NCBI GenBank assembly: GCA_964592475.1
Contig: CAZQEZ010000216.1
Span: forward strand, 1-6,155
Direction: 5' to 3'
Length of the DNA: 6,155 nt
Source: CAZQEZ01 sp964592475
GTDB lineage: Bacteria > Bacteroidota > Bacteroidia > Cytophagales > Cyclobacteriaceae
Shown: positions 1 to 5,620 of the stretch, in pieces
Numbering within the stretch: position 1 is the first letter of the stretch
How the letters are laid out: each line of letters starts with the position of its first letter
Notes under the pieces: model-generated
Told to the model about the DNA's origin: nothing
Seen by the model: only the letters and a program-made list of their open reading frames with translations
The model's database searches: none
Made by a program: the position numbers and the translations under genes

Positions 1-552
1 ATAGGCACCTACTTTTTTTCTTAATTCGGTGATGGCCGAGGCTAGCTGATTATCTACTGTCTTAACAGAAACACCCAGCAATTCAGCTACTTCTTTGTAT
101 GACATACCATCCTCTTTGATCATTTGAAACACCAGCTTTCTACGGGGTGGCAGACTTTCAATGGTGTGCAAAACCAGATCCTGCAGCTCCTGTGTGATGA
201 CATCTTCCTCCGGGTTGTTTTTGCCTGCTGAAGGATGATCATACAACACATCTAACGAATTAATCACTCTGGCTTTGTTCTTCTTGAGATAGGTAATGCT
301 TTGATTTTTACAGGATAAAAACAGGTAGGAGGTAATGTTATCAATTTTTAATAGTTTGTGCTTTTGCTTGAGCAGCTTATAAAAAATGTCGGACACTACT
401 TCCTGAGCCAGCAGCTCATCTTTAAGATAGATCATGCAATAGTCGATTAGCCGGGAATAGAAGCATTTAAAAAATGATGTAAAAGCATCCTCGTCATTGT
501 TTTCCACAAATGCTTTGATCAGCTTTTTAGTATCATCCGAATTGTTCTTCAT
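1..552 (-). CDS. ECF-type RNA polymerase sigma factor, C-terminus cut by window edge
   Basis: Extracytoplasmic-function sigma-70 factor that would direct RNA polymerase to a small set of promoters. 184 codons are visible with no stop, so the end lies beyond the left edge; family members are usually about 160-200 aa, so little is missing. Sigma region 2 spans about residues 24-92, with the acidic helix DELLAQEVVSDIFYKLLK (45-62) matching the usual region 2 pattern. Region 4 spans about 122-180: LPPRRKLVF (134-142) followed by the helix-turn-helix MSYKEVAELLGVSVKTVDNQ (150-169). I translated it from the reverse complement. The start is firm because a TAG stop sits directly before the ATG in frame. 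In Bacteroidota such factors usually sit upstream of a FecR-like anti-sigma gene and a SusC/SusD pair; here those would be off-window. The family call is strong; the regulon is unknown. Confidence 0.95.
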   Translation of the reverse strand, partial: MKNNSDDTKKLIKAFVENNDEDAFTSFFKCFYSRLIDYCMIYLKDELLAQEVVSDIFYKLLKQKHKLLKIDNITSYLFLSCKNQSITYLKKNKARVINSLDVLYDHPSAGKNNPEEDVITQELQDLVLHTIESLPPRRKLVFQMIKEDGMSYKEVAELLGVSVKTVDNQLASAITELRKKVGAY

Positions 553-589
553 CTATAACACAAGTATCTTTTAAGGAAAAAATAAGGGC

Positions 590-621
590 TAAAGGTAAAA
601 ATAAATTTAACTATTTCAAAA
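590..621 (-). promoter_or_regulatory. Candidate Bacteroidota promoter of the sigma-factor gene
   Basis: Read on the minus strand, TTTTG (617-621) is followed after exactly 19 bases by TACCTTTA (590-597), against the Bacteroidota housekeeping pattern TTTG, about 19 bases, TAnnTTTG. The last base is A instead of G. It lies 37 bp upstream of the sigma-factor ATG, a sensible leader length. The match was found by eye and there is no transcript evidence. Confidence 0.5.
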
Positions 622-625
622 CAAG

Positions 626-727
626 CGATGAATGATGGGTGCTTTTTTTGATTTTTATAACTGAAAGACAATCGACGGAAGACGGCTGTGAGCTAGCATG
701 ATAACGCCCGGGACAGACAGCAGGTAT
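626..727. repeat. Diverged ~100-bp repeat, copy 1
   Basis: The ends match the segment at 1682-1785. CGATGAATGATGG at 626-638 is identical to 1682-1694, and GGGACAGACAGCAGGTAT at 710-727 is identical to 1768-1785. The two end motifs are almost equally spaced in both places (84 and 86 bp between starts), while the sequence between them is largely different. This suggests an old duplicated element with conserved ends, or two separate short motifs of the same dispersed family. Confidence 0.6.
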
Positions 728-909
728 GCAATGGCATCGGATGACAGCAAGCTATCAGAAAAAAATAAGCAAAGGCTACCACGCACAAAACGCAGCTGAC
801 TGATGACAGCAGAGGGCCGATGGCCTGATACCGAATCCTGTCGGGCCAATGATAAAATAGCAGCAAATAATTGCTCAAATCAAAGCTTCAGAAAAAGAAA
901 AAGGCCGCT

Positions 910-968
910 GAACAAATACGGTCCGAATGGTACAGGACGACTGATGATCGATGACAGCCGGTGGCCGA
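910..968. repeat. Imperfect direct repeat, left copy (pairs with 3297-3349)
   Basis: Begins GAACAAATAC and ends with GATGACAGCCGGTGGCCGA. It aligns along its whole length with 3297-3349 in the same orientation, with a 7-base insertion (TGATGAT, just before CGATGACAG), a 1-base gap after the AAATAC, and a few substitutions. The two copies start 2387 bp apart and bracket the Uma2 and ATPase genes. Confidence 0.75.
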
Positions 969-1026
969 TAACTGTACAGCTTGTGAAAGAAAAGAATCTA
1001 TAATTTATTAATGTTGGGATTACACT

Positions 1027-1590
1027 TCAAATCCCCAGCAACATGCCAGCGTCCAAATTTACATCTTTAGAATAGGGCCAACTTATGGTATCTCCCTTGC
1101 GGTGCAGGGTAATGTTTTTGTATACATCATCTGCGGGCATTTTATGTACCTCTATCTCCTTTTTTTCTATATTGATCAGCCAGAACTCCGGAATACCTGC
1201 CGATGCGTAAAGCGGTAATTTAATTTCTTTGTCAAAGGCAAAGGTGGTATCTGATACTTCAATGACCAGGAGTATATCTTTGGGTTCCGGATGCTTTTCA
1301 GCATAGTAATCTTCCCTGTATTTTAACAGAGTTATATCCGGTTCCGGTACATTTAAATCATTAATTTTTACAGGGTTTTGAATACTTACAATTACCTCAC
1401 CAGACAATTGCTCATGCAAAAGTTTGTTTAAACGATTTACAATCGCCATATGCTTACTTCCTATAGGGCTCATTTTTATTATCTCTCCATGAATAAGTTC
1501 CACATGGTCATGCTCAGTAAGTATACCCACTTCTGCCATGCGATAATATTCATCTACATTGATCAGTCTTTTTGCTTGGTGAACAGCCAT
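1027..1590 (-). CDS. Uma2 family (DUF820) endonuclease-like protein
   Basis: 187 aa, the usual length for the Uma2 family, which has a PD-(D/E)XK restriction-endonuclease-like fold. Its cellular job is largely unknown. Visible family signatures: VELIHGEIIKMSP (30-42), the PEPD motif at 82-85 giving the acidic catalytic position D85, the core strand LLVIEVSD (107-114) with E111, then D120, K124 and the LYASAGIPEFWLIN stretch (127-140). The likely active-site set is D85, E111 and K124, all present, so the protein looks intact and potentially catalytic. The start is fixed by a TAG directly before the ATG. It is transcribed divergently from the ATPase, with a 397-bp gap. Uma2 genes are often multi-copy orphans in cyanobacteria and Bacteroidota. 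The family call is strong; substrate and role are not known. Confidence 0.93.
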   Translation of the reverse strand: MAVHQAKRLINVDEYYRMAEVGILTEHDHVELIHGEIIKMSPIGSKHMAIVNRLNKLLHEQLSGEVIVSIQNPVKINDLNVPEPDITLLKYREDYYAEKHPEPKDILLVIEVSDTTFAFDKEIKLPLYASAGIPEFWLINIEKKEIEVHKMPADDVYKNITLHRKGDTISWPYSKDVNLDAGMLLGI

Positions 1591-1609
1591 CTATTTAACA
1601 TTTAAATCT

Positions 1610-1641
1610 TAAAGATACTGGATTAATTCTGAAAAATAAAA
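1610..1641 (-). promoter_or_regulatory. Weak candidate promoter of the Uma2 gene
   Basis: On the minus strand, TATCTTTA (1610-1617) resembles TAnnTTTG, and 19 bases further upstream is TTTTA (1637-1641), a poor match to TTTG. It ends 19 bp before the ATG, which is short but usable for a Bacteroidota leader. It has the same -7 shape as the sigma-gene promoter (TACCTTTA). Only suggestive. Confidence 0.3.
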
Positions 1642-1681
1642 CAGGGGATTGAAAGGGAAAGTTTACTTGATGGATGAAAGA

Positions 1682-1785
1682 CGATGAATGATGGCCGGGA
1701 GCTGGTAACCGGAAATTCTTGCCAGGTTTGTTGGAAATGACCGCCAGTGACCGATTGCAAACCGGTTGGGACAGACAGCAGGTAT
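1682..1785. repeat. Diverged ~100-bp repeat, copy 2
   Basis: Partner of 626-727, sharing the 13-base left motif and the 18-base right motif exactly. It also holds GATGGCCGG at 1690-1698, a core seen again at 3211-3219 and, as GATGGCCGA, at 5125-5133. It lies in the divergent gap between Uma2 and the ATPase. The minus-strand open frame at 1623-1832 is just this repeat read through and is not a gene. Confidence 0.6.
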
Positions 1786-1902
1786 AAACTAGTGTGGTAA
1801 TTATTAAATTGGCTTACTAAATTTTTGCTCATATTTTTTCTTTAGACAAGGCAAAATTTGAGAGCATAGCTGCGTTACGGTTGAAAACTGCGATTTAAAA
1901 TA
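1786..1902. other. Unassigned AT-rich stretch upstream of the tandem repeats
   Basis: Remainder of the 397-bp divergent gap between the Uma2 and ATPase genes. It is AT-rich apart from a short mixed segment around 1850-1890 (GAGAGCATAGCTGCGTTACGG). No reading frame, strong hairpin or clear promoter was recognised here. Confidence 0.4.
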
Positions 1903-1968
1903 ATAATTTATGTAAATTCAAAATATAAATTATGTGATTTCAAAAATAAATTTGTGCAAATTCAAAAT
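1903..1968 (+). repeat. Three tandem ~22-bp AT-rich repeats upstream of the ATPase
   Basis: Units at 1903-1924, 1925-1945 and 1946-1968 share the pattern ATAAATT-TGT-n-TTCAAAA. Cores are TGTAAATTCAAAAT, TGTGATTTCAAAA and TGTGCAAATTCAAAAT. The TTC of each unit falls at 1917, 1939 and 1961, exactly 22 bp apart, about two helical turns, so a bound protein would meet each copy on the same face of the DNA. The last unit ends 19 bp before the ATPase ATG and overlaps its candidate -7 box. This arrangement is typical of operator sites, but no regulator is identified. Confidence 0.7.
1947..1954 (+). promoter_or_regulatory. Candidate -7 box for the ATPase gene
   Basis: TAAATTTG is an exact match to the Bacteroidota -7 pattern TAnnTTTG and lies inside the third tandem repeat, 33 bp before the ATG. 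No TTTG is found at the expected distance upstream, so the promoter would be weak or depend on a factor bound to the repeats. In such AT-rich sequence a chance match is possible. Confidence 0.35.
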
Positions 1969-1987
1969 ATTCTAGTAATATTGTCAG

Positions 1988-3139
1988 ATGATTGCACGAA
2001 GTATAGCAGCTAATATTCGTGGGCAGTTGAACAAATATCCTATTGTTGCCCTTACCGGCCCCAGGCAGTCAGGTAAAACGACTTTGCTCAGGCAGCTTTT
2101 TGACCAATATGAATATGTTTCTTTAGAAAGTCCTGATGTGAGAAGTTTTGCACAGGAAGATCCCAGGGGATTTTTGAAAAAACACCATCTACATGTAATA
2201 CTTGATGAAGTGCAAAGAGTGCCGGAATTATTTTCCTACCTGCAAACCCATGTGGATGAATGCAAACAAATGGGACAGTATATTCTTTCAGGTTCGCAAA
2301 ATTTTTATCTATTGGAAAGTATCACCCAAAGCCTTGCTGGTCGTGTGGCACTTTTTAAATTGCTGCCATTTGATTCGGCCGAATTGGAAGATGCTGATCT
2401 ACTTTCCAACGACTGGAGGAAACTTTTGGTTAAAGGTTTTTATCCGGCTATTTATGACAGAGATCTGGATTCACCGGTATTTTACAGCAATTATCTTCAA
2501 ACTTATATCGAGAGGGATGTAGCAAGATTAACCAATATCCATGATACCAAAAGGTTTCGTAATTTTTTAGGTCTATGTGCTGCAAGACATGGGCAGTTAC
2601 TCAATTTAAGTAATCTTGCCAACGAGAGTGGTATCTCCCAGCCAACCGCCCGATCATGGCTTTCGATCCTTGAGAGCAGTTACCTTATTTTTTTGCTACA
2701 ACCTTATTTTGAGAATTTTAGTAAACGTATCGTTAAGACCCCAAAATTATACTTTTTTGATGTGGGGCTGGTAGCCTACCTTATTGGAATCAGACAGGTA
2801 GAAGATCTTGAAGATCGTAGTTTGACTGGAAGCCTTTTTGAAAATATGGTGATTGCCGATATGCTCAAAAAAGCATACCATAGTCATTCTTTGGAAGAGT
2901 ACTGGTTTTGGCGAGATTCTGCCGGACACGAGGTAGATCTTTTGACCAGGAAAGGCTCCTCCTTTGATGTGTTTGAAATAAAAACTACTCAAAGCATCCT
3001 GCCTCGTCACTTCGAAGGGATGGACTATTTCACCAAAGTAACGGGTGGCAAAGTGAAAACCAGAACATTAATTTATGGAGGTGATGATCCCCAGGATCGT
3101 ACGGATTACAGGATACGACCCTGGAACCAGATGGGATAA
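1988..3139 (+). CDS. AAA-type ATPase with C-terminal DUF4143 domain
   Basis: 383 aa, normal length for this family (COG1373-like predicted ATPases), widespread in bacteria and archaea with no settled function. N-terminal P-loop domain: Walker A GPRQSGKTT (24-32), Walker B HVILDEVQ (69-76), sensor-like LSGSQN (100-105), and SLAGRVALFKLLPF (115-128), a conserved stretch whose R119 could act as an arginine finger. YIERDVARL (173-181) is also typical. A winged-helix-like segment lies at about 204-240 (LSNLANESGISQPTARSWL). The C-terminal DUF4143 part has FENMVIADML (284-293) and a PD-(D/E)XK-like core: EVDLL with D317, then VFEIK with E330 and K332. In-frame TAA and TAG stops just upstream support this start. 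Its neighbours are unrelated. It could be a DNA-acting ATPase/nuclease, but that is inference from the folds. Confidence 0.93.
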   Translation: MIARSIAANIRGQLNKYPIVALTGPRQSGKTTLLRQLFDQYEYVSLESPDVRSFAQEDPRGFLKKHHLHVILDEVQRVPELFSYLQTHVDECKQMGQYILSGSQNFYLLESITQSLAGRVALFKLLPFDSAELEDADLLSNDWRKLLVKGFYPAIYDRDLDSPVFYSNYLQTYIERDVARLTNIHDTKRFRNFLGLCAARHGQLLNLSNLANESGISQPTARSWLSILESSYLIFLLQPYFENFSKRIVKTPKLYFFDVGLVAYLIGIRQVEDLEDRSLTGSLFENMVIADMLKKAYHSHSLEEYWFWRDSAGHEVDLLTRKGSSFDVFEIKTTQSILPRHFEGMDYFTKVTGGKVKTRTLIYGGDDPQDRTDYRIRPWNQMG

Positions 3140-3464
3140 GTTGATCTGAAATCTGATTTTATCATAACCCCTGGCTGTCTGAGGACACCAGAATACCAAT
3201 GGCCGCCGACGATGGCCGGAATGATCCGGTCGGAACGATGCCAGAAAGCAGAAAGCCATTAGATCAAGTAAACTAAATGAAAAGAACAAAGTCACAGAAC
3301 AAATACCGGTCCGAACAATACAGGACGACCGATGACAGCTGGTGGCTGAATCCGGACATCACTATTACATGAACCTGGAGCTTTACCGGATATTGGCAGA
3401 ATGAGTTAAAAGCAATATGAAAGATGGTGGCTGAGGGGCCGTATTAGGAACATCGGAATTCCCG
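3140..3464. other. Gene-free gap with dispersed repeats
   Basis: Between the ATPase stop and the transporter promoter. It contains GATGGCCGG (3211-3219), inside a small hairpin formed by GGCCGGA (3214-3220) and TCCGGTC (3225-3231) with loop ATGA and one G-T pair, and the longer direct repeat listed separately. No good rho-independent terminator follows the ATPase gene. The minus-strand frame at 3068-3295 overlaps the ATPase end and repeats and is not called. Confidence 0.55.
3297..3349. repeat. Imperfect direct repeat, right copy (pairs with 910-968)
   Basis: Begins GAACAAATAC and ends GATGACAGCTGGTGGCTGA, in the same orientation as 910-968. It lacks the 7-base TGATGAT insertion and has one extra C. 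Differences near the end (CTGG for CCGG, GCTGA for GCCGA) are transitions, consistent with decay of a common ancestor. Confidence 0.75.
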
Positions 3465-3466
3465 TA

Positions 3467-3496
3467 TTGAAAATAATTTTAATTATCGTATCTTCG
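3467..3496 (+). promoter_or_regulatory. Candidate promoter of the AbgT-family transporter
   Basis: TTG (3467-3469), then exactly 19 bases, then TATCTTCG (3489-3496), one base away from TAnnTTTG. Transcription would start near 3503, giving a leader of about 37 bases to the ATG at 3540. It is the best-placed promoter in the window and implies ordinary housekeeping-sigma expression. Identified by eye. Confidence 0.55.
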
Positions 3497-3539
3497 AAAA
3501 AAATTAATTTTACACTCTGGCAACATATTCCTTATACTT

Positions 3540-5084
3540 ATGGAACAAGAGAAACCGAAAAAGATTGACCGATACCTTACCGTAGTTGAAAAAATTGGGA
3601 ATGCTTTACCCCATCCGGCAACCCTTTTTCTAATTTTTGCCATCCTGGTATTGATTCTTTCCTGGGTCACCAGTCAGTTGGATATCTCAGCTGTAATGCC
3701 CGCTTTGCCTGGAAAGGAGCCTGAAACCATCCGTCCTGTTAATCTTTTAAGCGAAGAAGGTCTGCACCGGATCCTCACCGAAATGGTAGATAATTTTACA
3801 GGATTCGCTCCTTTAGGGGTGGTGTTGGTGGCCATGTTGGGTATTGGTGTGGCCGAAAGCAGCGGTTTAATAGGAACTGTGCTGCGTTTGTTGGTCATTT
3901 CGGCCCCAAAGAAATTACTGACCTTCACTATTGTCTTTTCAGGTATATTGTCCAATACTGCCAGTGAAGTAGGTTATGTGCTGCTGATCCCGTTGGCTGC
4001 CATTATATTTCTATCCGTGGGCAGACATCCCATTGCCGGCATGGCTGCTGCATTTGCAGGTGTTTCCGGTGGGTATAGTGCCAACTTACTTTTAGGCACT
4101 ATCGATCCATTGCTGGCAGGATTATCGCAGGAAGCTGCAGCCATACTTTCTCCCGGTTACCCTGTGAATGCGGCAGCTAATTATTATTTTATGTTCGTTT
4201 CCACTTTTTTTATTGCCATAGCAGGTACATGGGTAACCGAAAAACTGGTAGTGCCCAGGCTGGGCGAATATACCGGAGACGCCATTAAAGAATCAGTAAG
4301 GGCATTAACTCCCGAAGAAAAGCGGGGACTTCGGTTTGCTACAATAGCCTTAGCTGTAATTACAGGCCTGTTGTTATGGGGAACGGTACCTGAAAATGGA
4401 TTTCTGCGAGATCCCGATACAGGTAGCCTACTTCATTCTCCCTTTATGGATGGGATTATCAGCATCATCTTTTTAGCCGCTGCCATTTGCGGTATCGCCT
4501 ATGGCATTGGGGCAGGGGCAATAAAGAACGATACTGATGTAATGAACGGTATGGGAAAAGCCATGGAAACATTAGGCATATACATTGTTCTGGTGTTTTT
4601 CGCGGCACAATTTGTGGAATACTTTACATGGACCAACCTGGGCCTGATCTTCGCGATTAAAGGAGCCGGGTTGCTGTCAGCATCTGGTTTAGGAAAAATT
4701 CCGTTGATGCTGAGTTTCATCCTGCTTACCGCCGTTATCAATCTTTTCATGGGAAGTTCCTCAGCCAAATGGACCATTATGGCGCCAGTGTTCATCCCCA
4801 TGTTCATGCTGATAGGTATTTCTCCCGAATTGACACAGGTGGTTTACCGGATCGGTGACAGTGCCTCTAACATCATATCGCCAATGATGTCTTATTTTGC
4901 TCTGATCGTAGCGTTTATGCAACGATATGAACCCAAAGCAGGAATTGGCACAATTATCGCCACTATGCTTCCCTACTCAGTTGTATTTTTAATTATATGG
5001 TCCATCCTTCTGATCATTTGGATTGTATTTGGGATTCCTCTCGGTCCTGATGCTCCTATACAATATACTCCGGAAGGCTTGTAG
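3540..5084 (+). CDS. AbgT-family transporter (p-aminobenzoyl-glutamate / antimetabolite transport)
   Basis: 514-aa inner-membrane protein, matching the roughly 510-aa length of the AbgT family. E. coli AbgT imports p-aminobenzoyl-glutamate, a folate breakdown product; MtrF and YdaH have been described as exporters of sulfonamides and p-aminobenzoate. Family signatures: LPHPATLF (23-30) before the first membrane helix, NFTGFAPLGVVLVAMLGIGV (85-104), SNTASEVGYVLLIPLAA (138-154), LLGTIDPLL (184-192), GSSSAKWTIMAPVFIP (405-420) and YRIGDSASN (436-444). Positions corresponding, as I recall, to the functional residues of MtrF are all present: D189, S408, W411, P429, R437, D440. Multiple hydrophobic segments fit the known nine helices plus two re-entrant hairpins. 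No abgA/abgB hydrolase genes are adjacent, so import for catabolism is not supported by context; export is equally possible. Expressed alone from its own promoter. The frame is clean with no sign of decay. Confidence 0.95.
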   Translation: MEQEKPKKIDRYLTVVEKIGNALPHPATLFLIFAILVLILSWVTSQLDISAVMPALPGKEPETIRPVNLLSEEGLHRILTEMVDNFTGFAPLGVVLVAMLGIGVAESSGLIGTVLRLLVISAPKKLLTFTIVFSGILSNTASEVGYVLLIPLAAIIFLSVGRHPIAGMAAAFAGVSGGYSANLLLGTIDPLLAGLSQEAAAILSPGYPVNAAANYYFMFVSTFFIAIAGTWVTEKLVVPRLGEYTGDAIKESVRALTPEEKRGLRFATIALAVITGLLLWGTVPENGFLRDPDTGSLLHSPFMDGIISIIFLAAAICGIAYGIGAGAIKNDTDVMNGMGKAMETLGIYIVLVFFAAQFVEYFTWTNLGLIFAIKGAGLLSASGLGKIPLMLSFILLTAVINLFMGSSSAKWTIMAPVFIPMFMLIGISPELTQVVYRIGDSASNIISPMMSYFALIVAFMQRYEPKAGIGTIIATMLPYSVVFLIIWSILLIIWIVFGIPLGPDAPIQYTPEGL

Positions 5085-5108
5085 TTGCTGATTGGGAAAA
5101 TGCAACTA
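5082..5108 (+). other. Hairpin overlapping the transporter stop codon
   Basis: TAGTTGC (5082-5088, which includes the TAG stop) and GCAACTA (5102-5108) are perfect inverted 7-mers around a 13-base loop, extendable by two G-T pairs. No U-run follows, so it is not a standard terminator; it might protect the mRNA 3' end or be chance. Confidence 0.4.
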
Positions 5109-5180
5109 TGGGCATGAACCAACGGATGGCCGATATCTGACGACGGATGGGAGCCGGGAGCAGGGGCCGATTGCTGGAAA
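5109..5180. repeat. Degenerate GATGGCCG-family intergenic repeat
   Basis: GC-richer segment with GGATGGCCGA (5124-5133), GACGGATGGGAGCCGGGAG (5142-5160) and GGGGCCGATTGCTGG. It resembles the material at 1690-1765 (GATGGCCGGGAGCTGG, GACCGATTGC) and marks the fourth gap holding this family. Confidence 0.5.
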
Positions 5181-5210
5181 ATTTGATAGTTTGGAAATGG
5201 AGGTATTATC

Positions 5211-5280
5211 AATCCCGAAGGGATGGTATGATTATAGAAATTAATCATTGTAAGACGAAAACTCCGAAGGAGTGATATAG
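5211..5280 (-). repeat. 49-bp-period hairpin repeat array 1 (two copies, minus orientation)
   Basis: Two copies with hairpins at 5212-5224 (ATCCCGAAGGGAT) and 5261-5273 (ACTCCGAAGGAGT), exactly 49 bp apart. Each is followed by a TATAGAAA tail (GATTATAGAAA and GATATAGAAAA). On the minus strand this reads CTATAATC, a few bases, then the TTC-loop hairpin, the same unit as array 2 downstream. The second copy has lost a few bases between the hairpin and the tail. Confidence 0.8.
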
Positions 5281-5319
5281 AAAAACAGCCGGATAAATAA
5301 TTAATCCAACCATTTAAAA

Positions 5320-5344
5320 AGGTGTCGCTCTTCATAAGACACCT
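5320..5344 (-). terminator. Possible rho-independent terminator, stronger on minus strand
   Basis: AGGTGTC (5320-5326) and GACACCT (5338-5344) form a 7-bp stem with an 11-base loop. On the minus strand the stem runs directly into a T-run (CCTTTTTAAA); on the plus strand only CAAATTTATTT follows. It sits about 235 bp after the transporter stop, between the two hairpin-repeat arrays. No minus-strand gene ends here within the window, so its target is unclear. Confidence 0.4.
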
Positions 5345-5385
5345 CAAATTTATTTGGTAGTTCACCCTGTGCTATTGATTTTACC

Positions 5386-5418
5386 GAGACCCTGATCTGT
5401 GTCGCATAGACCAGTCTC
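5386..5418. other. Imperfect stem-loop in the intergenic centre
   Basis: GAGA (5386-5389) pairs with TCTC (5415-5418), then CTG with CAG and TCT with AGA, with a CC bulge, one mismatch and a 9-base loop. No U-run follows. It lies between the two oppositely oriented 49-bp arrays. Function unknown. Confidence 0.3.
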
Positions 5419-5492
5419 AAGGACAACCTATACTTTCAACTTCATAATCCTGACAGATTTTGCTGCCTTATTTTAAACGCTGCATGCAGGAT

Positions 5493-5620
5493 CATGGATC
5501 ATGTCATCCCTTCGGGATTTTTTAACATTGATTTAAATTTTCTATAATCCTGTCACCCCTTCGGGGTTCTTAAATCTATTTGAATTTTATCTATAATCAT
5601 GTCATCCCTTTGGGATTTAA
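5493..5620 (+). repeat. 49-bp-period hairpin repeat array 2 (three copies, plus orientation)
   Basis: Hairpins ATCCCTTCGGGAT (5506-5518), ACCCCTTCGGGGT (5555-5567) and ATCCCTTTGGGAT (5604-5616) are exactly 49 bp apart. The last two are preceded by CTATAATC and all by a TGTCA. Each has a 5-bp stem and 3-base loop. Pair 2-12 is T-A in two copies and C-G in the middle one, a compensatory change; the third differs only in the loop. The AT-rich filler (ACATTGATTTAAATTT) resembles the filler of array 1 on its opposite strand, so the whole 49-bp unit is repeated, not just the hairpin. Confidence 0.85.

Larger units (their letters stand above)
622..1026. other. Gene-free gap with degenerate GC-richer repeats
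   Basis: Stretch between the sigma-factor promoter and the 3' end of the Uma2 gene. It carries three copies of GATGACAGC (740-748, 802-810, 950-958), a fourth being in the gap at 3331-3339, and parts of two longer repeats listed separately. A small hairpin AGCAA-ATAA-TTGCT lies at 862-875. Short open frames on both strands (655-849, 693-878, 803-1003) run through repeat sequence, have low-complexity or family-free translations, and are not called as genes. No terminator with a clear U-tract was seen for the Uma2 gene, which ends at 1027 and reads into this gap. Confidence 0.6.

Noticed and set aside
803..1003. Small plus-strand open frame of 66 codons
   Set aside because: It is made of dispersed repeat sequence, has no promoter and gives a composition unlike a folded protein.
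1027..3139. Uma2 plus ATPase as a two-gene defence system
   Set aside because: The genes are divergent and 397 bp apart, both families commonly occur alone, and there is no other defence gene in view. Shared PD-(D/E)XK folds are not enough.
3140..3180. Terminator after the ATPase gene
   Set aside because: The sequence has ATCTGA repeats and a short T-run but no inverted pair forming a stable stem.
4973..5365. 130-codon minus-strand open frame
   Set aside because: It overlaps the transporter's conserved C-terminus and then runs through intergenic repeats; the translation shows no recognisable domain.
5480..5489. CTGCATGCAG palindrome as a regulatory site
   Set aside because: A single 10-bp palindrome at the edge of a repeat array with no gene close downstream; likely chance.
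5493..5620. CRISPR-like array with ~27-bp repeats and ~22-bp spacers
   Set aside because: Only three imperfect copies, the spacers resemble each other, related copies lie nearby in reverse orientation, and no cas genes are present.
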